A stretch of DNA of 64,000 bases from an uncultured SAR86 cluster bacterium (lineage in GTDB: Bacteria > Pseudomonadota > Gammaproteobacteria > Magnimaribacterales > D2472), in NCBI GenBank assembly GCA_902612915.1, contig CACMFH010000001.1, forward strand, positions 92,214 to 156,213. Direction: 5' to 3'. Numbering within the stretch: position 1 is the first letter of the stretch; the number at the start of each line of letters is the position of its first letter. The notes under the pieces were generated by a model. It worked only from the letters and a program-made list of their open reading frames with translations, was not told where the DNA came from and searched no databases. Positions 7,277 to 16,364 of the stretch are shown in pieces. A program made the translations under genes and the position numbers.

Positions 7277-8498
7277 ATGAAGATAAGTATTTTGTCTTAT
7301 GGTTTTACCAAGTGGAATGGCGGAATTGATTTTATAAAAATCATATCATCATCTCTTGCTTTATATCTAAAAAATAAAAAATTAAAAACTTTTTTTAGTT
7401 ATCCCTTCTAACGACTTAAATAATGTTTTTATTCAGTTAACTGCTAGGATAATATTTTTTATAAAAATTTTATTAAGAAAAGATGCAAGATTACTTCATA
7501 ATAATTTTAAAAAATTTTCTGAAATATTTCGAGATTTAAAAAAAGATTATTTTTTTTTGAAAGGCGGTTCTAATTTAACAAGTCAAATTACTGCTGCAAA
7601 AAAGAAAAATACCACAATTCTTTTACCGATGATTGATGTTCCAAAAAAAAATTTTCAAATACCATGGATTGGGTATTTGTATGATTTTCAACATAAACAT
7701 TATCCTCAATATTTTTCAAAAAAAGAAATTTTAAAGCGTGATATTGAATTTGATAATATGCTAAATTCAAAAAAAAATATTATTGTAGCCTCACAAACCG
7801 TTATCGAAGATGCTAAAAGATTTTTCCCAAATCACACATCCATCTTACATTCAATTCCATACAGTGCCTGTCCTCAAGAATCTCACCTGAATATTATTGA
7901 AGATTTAAGAAAAAAATATAATTTAAATAAAGATTATTTTCTAGTTTCTAATCAATTTTTTATGCATAAAGGACACAATTATCTTTTTAAAGCATTTAAA
8001 AAATATATTGATTTGGGCGGAATGCATGATCTTGTTTGTACTGGTGATACTTTAAGTTCAAGTGGTTCAAATTACTTTGATGAACTAAAGAAATATCTAA
8101 GGAAAAATAATTTATCTAAAAGAATACGTATCCTTGGACATATTTCTAAATATGATCAGATATGTTTATTAAAAAAATCAAAAGCATTAATTCAGCCAAC
8201 TTTGTTTGAGGGTGGTCCAGGTGGAGGTTCTGTTTATGAATCGGTTGGTCTTGGAATTCCATCAATCGTTTCAAATATAGATGTTAACTTAGAGTTGCAA
8301 AGTCACAACATAGATAATCTAGTGTTTTTTGAATTTGGTAATGCTGATGACTTATCAAAAAAAATTTTTGAGGCAGAGAATAAAAACTTCTCAGTGTTTT
8401 CAAATGAAATTCTTCTTGAAAGAGGTTTAGCAAGAAAAAACGAGTGTGGTAAATTTATCTACAATTTAATAAAAAAAACATTAGAAGAGTCCAATTGA
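7277..8498 (+). pseudogene. glycosyltransferase (GT4/group 1 type), interrupted by a frameshift at a 7-T run
   Basis: Reading starts at ATG 7277 (MKISILSYGFTKWNGGIDFI, a typical GT-B N-terminus) and stops at TAA 7409. The rest continues one frame over (LVIPSNDLNN from about 7395) to the stop at 8498. Removing one T from the run at 7390-7396 restores a single protein of about 406 residues. The C-terminal half has the GT4 signature region (NQFFMHKGHNYLFKAF, then PTLFEGGPGGGSVYESV with the donor-binding glutamates). It is either a true frameshift, a phase-variable homopolymer or a sequencing error. A separate product could start from TTG 7557, but that would lack the acceptor-binding half. Confidence 0.75.
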
Positions 8499-8533
8499 GG
8501 TAATATGTTTTATAATTTGAATGGGTGGATATA

Positions 8534-9460
8534 ATGAATTCTGAAATAAAAGATTACTATGATGGGAATTTAAGCCTGAAATCAATCATAAAAATTCTGT
8601 TAAAAAGGAAAATTCTAGTTTTATCAATTTCCGCTTTGTTTGGGGTATTTTCAATAATATATTCGCTTTCACTTGATGATATCTATACCTCAACAAGCTC
8701 ACTAGAAATAAAACAAAAAACGCAATCTGATTCTTCTTCTGGAATGTCAGCGCTGTCATCTTTGACAGGAATTTCTTTAGATAGTTTAGATAATAAAAGT
8801 GCATATATTTTTCAGATATTAAAATCTAGAGACTTTACGAAACATATCATTAAATTTGATGGCGTGCTTGAAAATATTTTTGCTGTTGAGTCTTACGATA
8901 AAGACAAGAAAAAGATAATATATGATAAATCTATATTTGATGAAAAAGATTCAAAATGGGTCAGAAAGCCAAAAAAAAATCAAAAAATAATTCCTTCATA
9001 TCTAGAAGCACATGAAGAGTTTCACAAAAATATCATAAGCTTTAAAGAAATTGAAAGTGGATTTATTGAAATATCGGTTGAGCACCGATCTCCAATATTT
9101 TCAGAGCAATTATTACAATTAATAATAAAAGAACTTAATAACATTACTAGGCTTAAAGATATTTCTGAATCAAATGCTTCTCTTGAATATCTTTATGAAG
9201 AATTAAAAGAAACTAAACAAATAGAAATTAGGCAATCCATTAATGAATTAATTAAACCAAAACTTGAGATGTTGATGCTTGCAGATATTGACGAGTTTTA
9301 TAGTATTGAGCCAATAGATGGGCCTTTCACTCCAGAGGAAAGATCTAGCCCAAATAGAATGCTTATTTGTATATTAATTACTTTTTTTGGTTTTATTTCA
9401 ATCTCTACATATGTTTTAATTTCAAACATGTTTTTAGAGTTTAATAAGTTAGAAAGCTGA
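8534..9460 (+). CDS. wzz: Wzz-type polysaccharide chain-length determinant
   Basis: A 308-residue inner-membrane protein with one membrane span near residues 25-45 (ILVLSISALFGVFSIIYSLSL), a large periplasmic coiled-coil domain and a second span near the C-terminus (MLICILITFFGFISISTYVL). This is the architecture of Wzz copolymerases that set O-antigen modal length. There is no tyrosine-kinase domain, so it is the O-antigen rather than the Wzc type. ATG 8534 is preferred (GGTGGA just upstream); GTG 8525 in the same frame is possible. A TATAAT at 8511-8516 may start a new transcript here. Confidence 0.85.
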   Translation: MNSEIKDYYDGNLSLKSIIKILLKRKILVLSISALFGVFSIIYSLSLDDIYTSTSSLEIKQKTQSDSSSGMSALSSLTGISLDSLDNKSAYIFQILKSRDFTKHIIKFDGVLENIFAVESYDKDKKKIIYDKSIFDEKDSKWVRKPKKNQKIIPSYLEAHEEFHKNIISFKEIESGFIEISVEHRSPIFSEQLLQLIIKELNNITRLKDISESNASLEYLYEELKETKQIEIRQSINELIKPKLEMLMLADIDEFYSIEPIDGPFTPEERSSPNRMLICILITFFGFISISTYVLISNMFLEFNKLES

Positions 9461-9470
9461 TCTAATTAAA

Positions 9471-10883
9471 ATGAATATATCACTTGTAGTAATGGCCGGA
9501 GGTTCAGGTACTCGGCTTTGGCCATATTCTAGATCAATGTACCCAAAGCAGTTTTTACCATTACATACTGATCATAGTATGTTTCAAGATACTTTTCTTA
9601 GGTGCAAAAATTTACCAATAACAAACAGAATCACATTATGCAATGAAGACCATAGATTTATAGTTGCAGAACAACTAAAAAATCTAAACTTAGAGAGCGA
9701 TATAATTCTTGAACCTTCTGCTAAAAATACAGCTCCAGCAATTGCATTAGCAGCATTCTTAGAGAAAGATAAAAATTCACTTCTTTTAGTTTTGCCGTCA
9801 GATCACGTTGTAAAAAATGTTGAACAATTTTCAAAATTAGTTCTTGACTCATCTAACTTAGCAGATTCTGGCAAGATTATTACGTTTGGAATTGTTCCAA
9901 ATAAACCCAGTACAGGTTATGGATATATCGAGAAAGGTGATGATCTTCATGTAGGCTATGAAGTAAAAAGATTTATTGAAAAACCTCCTTCGTCTGAAGC
10001 CGAAAATTATTTAAATTCAAATAACTATCTTTGGAATAGCGGAATATTTCTTTTTAAAGCAGATAAATATTTAGAAGAGCTTAAGAATTTCAGTCCAGAA
10101 ATATATAATTGTTGTAAAGAAGCCACCAGCAACATTCAAAAAGAACTAGACTTTACAAGAATTGATAATGAAATTTTTAATTTGTGTCCCTCAGATTCAA
10201 TTGACTATGCGGTTATGGAAAATACTCTTGATGCAGCAGTTGTTCCTTGTGATATTGGATGGAATGATTTAGGTTCATGGAACAGTGTGCTTGAAAGCAT
10301 GCCATCAGATGAAAATGGCAATTTTAGTAAAGGTAAAGCCATATTTAATAAGTCTGATAATACATATGTAAACTCTGACTCTCAGCTTGTTGTTGCGCTA
10401 GGATTAAAAAACACATCCATAGTTACCACTAAAGATGTTGTACTTGTTGCTGATCATGATCATTCTCAAGAAATTAAAGCTATTGTAGAAGATATTAAGT
10501 TAAAAGATGAATATGGTGAAATTACTAAATTCCACAATAAAGTCCATAGACCTTGGGGAACCTTTGAATCTCTTGATATTGGCGAATTACATCAAGTTAA
10601 AAGAATAATGGTAAGGCCAAATGCAAAATTAAGTGTTCAACGACATAAATTTAGGGCAGAACATTGGGTAGTAGTAAAGGGAACCGCAGAAGTTTTCAGA
10701 GACGACGAAGTTATAACGCTAAAAGAGAATGAATCTATATATTTGCCACTTGGTTGTATACATGCTTTAAAGAATCCAGGCGATACAGATCTTGAATTAA
10801 TTGAGGTTCAATTTGGAACATATTTAGGCGAAGATGATATTGAAAGGCTGGAAGATATTTATGGAAGAAATTCGGATGATTAA
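9471..10883 (+). CDS. manC: mannose-1-phosphate guanylyltransferase / mannose-6-phosphate isomerase
   Basis: A 470-residue bifunctional enzyme. The N-terminal nucleotidyltransferase has the signature AGGSGTRLWPYSRSMYPKQF (residues 9-28), FIEKPP and an SIDYAVMEN motif. The C-terminal cupin (from about residue 350) has the type II isomerase motif HRPWGTFESL and the metal site QRHKFRAEHW. It makes GDP-mannose from mannose-6-phosphate together with a phosphomannomutase not found in this window. GDP-mannose feeds Gmd and the 3,5-epimerase in the same cluster. Full length for the family; very secure. Confidence 0.96.
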   Translation: MNISLVVMAGGSGTRLWPYSRSMYPKQFLPLHTDHSMFQDTFLRCKNLPITNRITLCNEDHRFIVAEQLKNLNLESDIILEPSAKNTAPAIALAAFLEKDKNSLLLVLPSDHVVKNVEQFSKLVLDSSNLADSGKIITFGIVPNKPSTGYGYIEKGDDLHVGYEVKRFIEKPPSSEAENYLNSNNYLWNSGIFLFKADKYLEELKNFSPEIYNCCKEATSNIQKELDFTRIDNEIFNLCPSDSIDYAVMENTLDAAVVPCDIGWNDLGSWNSVLESMPSDENGNFSKGKAIFNKSDNTYVNSDSQLVVALGLKNTSIVTTKDVVLVADHDHSQEIKAIVEDIKLKDEYGEITKFHNKVHRPWGTFESLDIGELHQVKRIMVRPNAKLSVQRHKFRAEHWVVVKGTAEVFRDDEVITLKENESIYLPLGCIHALKNPGDTDLELIEVQFGTYLGEDDIERLEDIYGRNSDD

Positions 10884-10908
10884 AATACAATTTATAACTC
10901 TATTGAAT

Positions 10909-10933
10909 TATAATGCCCTCATTAATTGAGGAG
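10909..10933 (+). promoter_or_regulatory. -10 box and Shine-Dalgarno for the GDP-mannose epimerase gene
   Basis: TATAAT at 10909-10914 is followed by a strong GAGGAG at 10928-10933, 6 bases before the ATG at 10940. No convincing -35 box is seen. The 56-base gap after manC is longer than most in the cluster, consistent with an internal promoter. Confidence 0.5.
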
Positions 10934-10939
10934 ATATAG

Positions 10940-11902
10940 ATGAAAAAAGCTTTAGTTTTAGGTGCAGGAGGTTTCATAGCCCACCACCTTCAAAGAAGAT
11001 TAAAAGAAGAAGGTTATTGGGTGAGATCCGTAGACTTAAAATATCCACGTTTCGATGATACAGATTCTGATGATTTTGTTGTTGGCGATCTTAGAGACAA
11101 AAACTTTGTGGATAGTGTTGTTGATAGAAGATTTGATGAAGTTTATCAACTTGCTGCTGATATGGGTGGTGCTGGATATATTTTTACAGGTGAAAATGAT
11201 GCTGATGTAATGACTAATTCCTCCTTAATAAATTTAAATGTTTTAGATTCATGTCAAAAAAGAAACATAAAAAGGATATTTTATTCTTCAAGTGCATGTA
11301 TTTATCCTGAGTATAATCAACTTGATCCTAATAATCCAAAATGCTCTGAAGAGTCAGCATACCCTGCAGCACCTGATTCTGAGTATGGATGGGAGAAACT
11401 TTTCAGTGAGAGAATGTACTTAGCATATTCCAGAAATAAAGGTATAGAATCTCGAGTAGCTAGATATCATAATATTTATGGTCCTCTAGGTTCTTGGAAC
11501 GATGGTAAAGAAAAAGCACCTGCTGCATTATGCAGAAAAGTCGCTTTTGCTGATGATGGTGGCTTTATTGAGGTTTGGGGTGATGGAGTCCAAACAAGAT
11601 CATTTTTGTATATCGATGATTGCGTGGATGCTACTATAAAACTCACAAGGTCAGAATTTGAAGGACCAGTTAATATTGGTTCTGAAGAAATGATTTCAAT
11701 AAATAATTTAGCAAAATTAATTATTGAAATATCAGGTAAAGATTTATCAATAAAAAATATACCTGGTCCTGAGGGTGTAAGAGGAAGAAATTCTGATAAT
11801 AAAATTATTGAGAAGGAACTTAATTGGAAACCAACTTTTAGTTTAGAAGAAGGCGTAAAAAAGACATATGACTGGATTAGTAATCAGGTGAAGTCTCAAT
11901 AA
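10940..11902 (+). CDS. GDP-mannose 3,5-epimerase, plant GME type
   Basis: A 320-residue extended SDR with GAGGFIAHHL for NAD binding, catalytic Tyr149 and Lys153 (YGWEK), Cys120 in SSSACIYPEYNQL and Lys192 in GKEKAPAALCRK. These match, from memory, the cysteine and lysine acid-base residues of Arabidopsis GME, and VWGDGVQTRSFLYIDDC plus PGPEGVRGRNSDN are near-identical family blocks. The enzyme converts GDP-D-mannose to GDP-L-galactose (and GDP-L-gulose). Here it would supply L-galactose-type sugars to the polysaccharide rather than ascorbate. A strong RBS precedes it. Confidence 0.85.
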   Translation: MKKALVLGAGGFIAHHLQRRLKEEGYWVRSVDLKYPRFDDTDSDDFVVGDLRDKNFVDSVVDRRFDEVYQLAADMGGAGYIFTGENDADVMTNSSLINLNVLDSCQKRNIKRIFYSSSACIYPEYNQLDPNNPKCSEESAYPAAPDSEYGWEKLFSERMYLAYSRNKGIESRVARYHNIYGPLGSWNDGKEKAPAALCRKVAFADDGGFIEVWGDGVQTRSFLYIDDCVDATIKLTRSEFEGPVNIGSEEMISINNLAKLIIEISGKDLSIKNIPGPEGVRGRNSDNKIIEKELNWKPTFSLEEGVKKTYDWISNQVKSQ

Positions 11903-11907
11903 ATTCG

Positions 11908-12819
11908 ATGCCATTAAAAATAATCCATATTGTAAAATTATGGGGAAAGGGTGGAGTTGAGGATTACATAAACTCACTTCAAAAGGTAGAAAGCTCTGAA
12001 CATGAATTAAAAATATGTTCACAAACAAGTTTTTTTAAAATTAACAAACTTTCAAAAGAAAACATTTATCTCTTTCATACACCTGCATATATTTTTCCTA
12101 TTTTATATTTAAAAATATTGGGGATTCCTCACAAAGTAATTCTTCATAATGAGCCTTTCAGGAAACATTTTTTAAAAGATTTGTATTTTTTATTTAACTT
12201 TTTAATTCACGTAATTTTAAGAACAAAAATTTATGTCTGGTCTGAAAATATCAAAAAAAAATTATTAAAGTTAAACTCAAATGTGGAATTAATGCCAATG
12301 TTTGACCAGTCAAGATTCCAAAAAACAACTTATTCGGATTCAAAAAAAATAATTTTTGTCGCTCGCTATGACACTCAAAAAAATATAGATTTATTTCTAA
12401 AAATCACGGAAGAAAATAAGGATTTTAATTTTTATGTTTATGGAGATGGATATCCACCAAGTTTTTTCAGTAGATATAAAAATATTTTTTTTAATGGTTT
12501 TGTTAGCGACAAAGATGTTATTTATGATGATGGAATACTTCTGTGCACATCACATTATGAAGGAGGCCCTCTTGTTGCATTAGAGGCTCTATCCTACGGA
12601 TTGCCAATAATTACAACACAAGTAGGAGTTTTTCATGATTTTAAAACTAACACTCAAAAAATAGACTCAATAAACTCATTCAAAACTATAGAGGAGGCTA
12701 ATCGGATTTTAGATATTTTTAGAAATAAAAAATTTTTTCATTCTGATAATAATTTACAATACCTGAAAGAAAGCTTTTTAAGCTCAACTGAAGTGGTAAA
12801 TAAAATCTATGAACAATAA
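11908..12819 (+). CDS. glycosyltransferase, GT4-like (GT-B fold)
   Basis: A 303-residue retaining-type glycosyltransferase. The N-terminus IIHIVKLWGKGGVEDYINSL contains the acceptor-domain GGxE/GGVE loop. The C-terminal donor domain has IIFVARYDTQKNIDLF and the E-x7-E motif region HYEGGPLVALEALSYGLP, with an ITTQVG strand. It begins 5 bases after the epimerase and overlaps the fucose synthase gene by 11 bases. It transfers one sugar of the repeat unit on the cytoplasmic face; the donor is not known. Confidence 0.82.
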   Translation: MPLKIIHIVKLWGKGGVEDYINSLQKVESSEHELKICSQTSFFKINKLSKENIYLFHTPAYIFPILYLKILGIPHKVILHNEPFRKHFLKDLYFLFNFLIHVILRTKIYVWSENIKKKLLKLNSNVELMPMFDQSRFQKTTYSDSKKIIFVARYDTQKNIDLFLKITEENKDFNFYVYGDGYPPSFFSRYKNIFFNGFVSDKDVIYDDGILLCTSHYEGGPLVALEALSYGLPIITTQVGVFHDFKTNTQKIDSINSFKTIEEANRILDIFRNKKFFHSDNNLQYLKESFLSSTEVVNKIYEQ

Positions 12820-13768
12820 TATATTTGTTGCAGGCCATAATGGTATGGTTGGAAGGGCTGTTCATGAGAAGCTTAATAAAAATGGTCAAAATTCTATTTT
12901 CACTATTGATAGAAAATCTGTTGATTTAGCCAACCCTGAGCAATTTGAGGATTTTGTATTAGATAATAATATTAATGAGATTATTTTTTGTGCTGCCAAG
13001 GTTGGAGGTATAAAAGCAAATAATGACAATAAATTCGAATTCTTATATCAAAATTCTGTCATGCAAAATAATCTTTTCAATATCGTAAGGAAACATAAAA
13101 TTAAAAAATTAACATTTCTTGGAAGTTCTTGTATATATCCTCGTGATTGCAAACAACCAATCAAAGAAGAATATATGTTAAGTGGTAGACTTGAAGAAAC
13201 AAACGATGCATACGCCTTAGCAAAAATATCAGGTGTAAAATTTTGTGAAATTCTTAATCAATCAAATTCTTTCGATTGTCGAGCACTTATGCCAACAAAT
13301 ATTTATGGATATCATGATAATTTTTCCATTGATGACTCTCATGTAATACCTGGCTTGATAAGAAAATTCTATGAAGCTAAGAAAAATAATAATAATAATG
13401 TAGAGATATGGGGAACAGGAAAACCTTATAGAGAATTTATGTTTTCAGAGGATTTAGGAGATGCTATCAGCTTTATTCATTCAATGAAAAAATCAGATTT
13501 TTATAAAATTACAGGCCCAAAATCTCTTATCAATGTTGGAAGTGGAGATGAAATGCAAATTAAAGATGTTGCAATAATGATAGCTGATATATTTGATTTT
13601 AGAGGAAGCATTACTTTTAATTCATCCTATCCAGACGGCACACCAAGAAAAAGACTTGATTTATCTCTTTTAGACAAAACTGGATGGAAAAAAAAGCATT
13701 CTATTAAAGAGGGTTTAAAAAATACTGTTGATTGGTTTAGAGAGAATTTTAATTCAATAAGAAAATAA
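12809..13768 (+). CDS. fcl: GDP-L-fucose synthase (GDP-4-keto-6-deoxymannose 3,5-epimerase-4-reductase)
   Basis: A 319-residue extended SDR with nucleotide motif AGHNGMVGRAV, catalytic Ser107 in FLGSSCIYPRD, Tyr135 and Lys139 (YALAK) and the family block QPIKEEYMLSGRLEETND. It takes the Gmd product to GDP-L-fucose using NADPH. The amino-sugar branch (Per) uses the same Gmd product, so the two enzymes compete. The length is normal. The start overlaps the end of the glycosyltransferase gene, indicating one operon. Confidence 0.93.
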   Translation: MNNNIFVAGHNGMVGRAVHEKLNKNGQNSIFTIDRKSVDLANPEQFEDFVLDNNINEIIFCAAKVGGIKANNDNKFEFLYQNSVMQNNLFNIVRKHKIKKLTFLGSSCIYPRDCKQPIKEEYMLSGRLEETNDAYALAKISGVKFCEILNQSNSFDCRALMPTNIYGYHDNFSIDDSHVIPGLIRKFYEAKKNNNNNVEIWGTGKPYREFMFSEDLGDAISFIHSMKKSDFYKITGPKSLINVGSGDEMQIKDVAIMIADIFDFRGSITFNSSYPDGTPRKRLDLSLLDKTGWKKKHSIKEGLKNTVDWFRENFNSIRK

Positions 13769-13770
13769 AT

Positions 13771-14526
13771 ATGAAATTAAACTCTTTTTCAATCGTGATT
13801 CCTTCATTTAATGATCTAAGAATTTTAGAGACAATTAACTCTATAAACATGCAAAACTATCCTAGAAATAAAATTGAAATAATTATTTCTGATGGAGGTT
13901 CTGACAATATAGTCGTTGATAAAATTAAAACTGCTATCACTGAAAATGATAATTTATTGATTGAGAAAGATGAGGGCATATTTGATGGAATTAATAAAGG
14001 CCTTCAGAGGTCAAAAAATGAAATTATATTTGCGCTAGGAAGTGACGATAGATTTTGTTCAAAAAATGCTTTAACTTTAGTGAATGAGATTATTGAAAAT
14101 GGCTCCGACTACGTTTGTTCAACAATAAAATATACAGATCAAAATTGGCAACCTATTAGAAACTGGAATGCAACAAAACCGTCTTTATTGAATTTTATTT
14201 TTGGGAGACAAGTTGCTCATTTTGGCTATTTCGCAAAAAAATCAGTATACGAGTCAAATGGTTATTTTGATATTAATAGAACTGTTGCAGCAGATTTTGA
14301 TTATTTTTTGAGATTATCAAAATCTAATTTTAAATGCGGACTTTTATTAGAGCATATCGTCGATATGAAATTGGGTGGTAACAGCAGTAAAAATTTTATA
14401 AATATATTAAAAGGAAATCTAGACATATTCAAAGCAGGATTTAAACATCTAGGACCCTTAATCTTTATACATTTTTTGTTTAAGCCATTTTGGAAAGTTA
14501 GAGAATTTATAATCTCAAGATCATAA
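13771..14526 (+). CDS. glycosyltransferase family 2 (WcaA/WcaE-like)
   Basis: A 251-residue GT-A glycosyltransferase beginning FSIVIPSFNDLRILETINS with the nucleotide-sugar aspartates in IIISDGGSDN and the metal-binding DXD equivalent in FALGSDDRF. The block KDEGIFDGINKGL is typical of colanic-acid-type GT2 enzymes. It starts 3 bases after fcl. A second enzyme with the same layout follows, which suggests an old duplication or successive additions to one repeat unit. Donor unknown. Confidence 0.85.
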   Translation: MKLNSFSIVIPSFNDLRILETINSINMQNYPRNKIEIIISDGGSDNIVVDKIKTAITENDNLLIEKDEGIFDGINKGLQRSKNEIIFALGSDDRFCSKNALTLVNEIIENGSDYVCSTIKYTDQNWQPIRNWNATKPSLLNFIFGRQVAHFGYFAKKSVYESNGYFDINRTVAADFDYFLRLSKSNFKCGLLLEHIVDMKLGGNSSKNFINILKGNLDIFKAGFKHLGPLIFIHFLFKPFWKVREFIISRS

Positions 14527-14535
14527 AAGTCAATA

Positions 14536-15291
14536 ATGAATAATTTAAACATTATTACAGTTGTCAGAGATGATTTTAAAAATCTTAAGAAAACTTATCA
14601 GTCTATATGTAAGCTAATCTTAGCAGGAGCAAAATGGATTATTGTTGATGGTGGTAATGATGAAGAAACATTCAATTGGTGCATGAACTTAAAATCAGCA
14701 AATTTAAAGTATATTAGAGAAAATGATTCAGGTATTTATGATGCAATGAATAAAGGAATAGGATTATCTGAAAAAGATTCGTATCTTTGGTTCTTAAACT
14801 CAGGAGATACAAACTTAATTGAAAAAGATCTCTTAGAAAGAAAAATTAATATAGCTCAGGATCACGAATGCTCTGTAATTAAATTTAATTTAATGATTAA
14901 TAAGAAAGTAAGGTCAGAAAATATTAATAAATCTTTTTTGATTTTTAATAGTCCCAACCATCAAAGCATTTTTGTAAAAAAAGAAATACACGACTTATTT
15001 TATGATGATTTAAAATTAGCAGGAGACTATGGTAATTTTCTTAATGTTTTTTTTAATAAAAATTATAAGCTACTTAGTGTTGATGAAGTAATCGTATCTT
15101 ATGATATGGATGGTATCACTTCCCGAGATGATCAAAAAAATATAATTAGATTAGAAAGAATTAAATCAAGTTATAGAAGCTTCATTAAAAATAAAAAGCC
15201 ATTTATATTATTAATGGTGTTAATACAGTCTATAATATATTTACCTTTTTTTTTGTTTCCAAACTTTAAAATAAAAAGGTTTAAAGACTGA
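14536..15291 (+). CDS. glycosyltransferase family 2 (WcaE-like)
   Basis: A 251-residue GT-A glycosyltransferase. [20 protein letters not shown] starts the fold, [14 protein letters not shown] carries the donor aspartate, [16 protein letters not shown] is the family block and FLNSGDTN replaces the DXD site. The basic, hydrophobic C-terminus ([19 protein letters not shown]) may associate with the membrane. It has the same length and layout as the preceding gene but diverged sequence. Donor and acceptor unknown. Confidence 0.85.
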   Translation: MNNLNIITVVRDDFKNLKKTYQSICKLILAGAKWIIVDGGNDEETFNWCMNLKSANLKYIRENDSGIYDAMNKGIGLSEKDSYLWFLNSGDTNLIEKDLLERKINIAQDHECSVIKFNLMINKKVRSENINKSFLIFNSPNHQSIFVKKEIHDLFYDDLKLAGDYGNFLNVFFNKNYKLLSVDEVIVSYDMDGITSRDDQKNIIRLERIKSSYRSFIKNKKPFILLMVLIQSIIYLPFFLFPNFKIKRFKD

Positions 15292-15293
15292 GT

Positions 15294-16364
15294 ATGACAA
15301 AAGTAGCATTAATAACAGGAATTACTGGTCAAGATGGAGCCTATTTATCTGAGCTGCTTCTTGAAAAAGGTTATAAGGTTCATGGAATAAAAAGAAGATC
15401 ATCCTCAATCAATACCTCAAGGATTGACAAATTCTACGAAGGTCCAAAACATATTTCAGAGAATTTTAAGCTCCATTACGGAGACATGGTAGATAGTACT
15501 AACTTAATAAAACTTGTTTCTGAGATAAAACCTGATGAAATATATAATCTCGCTGCACAAAGCCATGTTGCTGTGAGTTTTGAAACTCCTGAATATACTG
15601 GTGAAGCAGATGCCCTGGGTGTTTTAAAAATTCTAGAAGCAGTAAGAATGTCAAATTTAACTAATAAAACAAAATTTTATCAGGCTTCAACATCAGAACT
15701 TTACGGACTTGTTCAAGAAATACCTCAAAAAGAGACAACCCCATTTTATCCTAGGAGTCCATACGGAGTTGCAAAACTTTATGGATATTGGATTACAAAA
15801 AACTACAGAGAGGCATATAACATGTTTGCTTGTAACGGTATTTTGTTCAATCATGAAAGTCCCTTAAGAGGTGAAACATTTGTAACCAGAAAGATCACAA
15901 TTGGCTTAAGTAAGATTATCAATGGATCTGATGATTTATTATTAATGGGTAACTTAAATTCAAAAAGAGACTGGGGTCATGCAAAAGATTATGTAGAGGG
16001 TATGTGGTTAATGCTTCAACAGGACAAGCCAGATGATTATGTTTTAGCGACTAATAAACAATATTCCATAAGAGATTTTATAGAAATTTGCCTTGAGCAT
16101 TGTGGCAGTAAAATTGTATGGGAAGGTGATGGAGAAAACGAAGTCGGAATAATTTCTAAGTCTTCAAAAAAATACAAAAATTTGCATGAAGGTAAAACTA
16201 TAGTGAAAGTAAGTAGCGTATATTATAGGCCTGCCGAGGTTGAAACTTTGTTAGGTGACTTTTCTAAGGCTAAAAGTGAACTGGGATGGGAGCCAAAGTA
16301 TAATATTTATGATTTAGCTAAAGAAATGATGGAAAGTGATATTAATTTAAATTCTAATCATTAA
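15294..16364 (+). CDS. gmd: GDP-mannose 4,6-dehydratase
   Basis: A 356-residue extended SDR with [14 protein letters not shown] for NAD(P), [12 protein letters not shown], the catalytic Thr133/Glu135 region in ASTSELYG, Tyr157 and Lys161 (YGVAK), and [17 protein letters not shown] (usually SPRRGE). It converts GDP-mannose to GDP-4-keto-6-deoxymannose, the shared precursor of GDP-fucose and GDP-perosamine. It is placed between glycosyltransferases and the polymerase, with a stop immediately followed by the next GTG start. Length and motifs are complete. Confidence 0.95.
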   Translation: MTKVALITGITGQDGAYLSELLLEKGYKVHGIKRRSSSINTSRIDKFYEGPKHISENFKLHYGDMVDSTNLIKLVSEIKPDEIYNLAAQSHVAVSFETPEYTGEADALGVLKILEAVRMSNLTNKTKFYQASTSELYGLVQEIPQKETTPFYPRSPYGVAKLYGYWITKNYREAYNMFACNGILFNHESPLRGETFVTRKITIGLSKIINGSDDLLLMGNLNSKRDWGHAKDYVEGMWLMLQQDKPDDYVLATNKQYSIRDFIEICLEHCGSKIVWEGDGENEVGIISKSSKKYKNLHEGKTIVKVSSVYYRPAEVETLLGDFSKAKSELGWEPKYNIYDLAKEMMESDINLNSNH

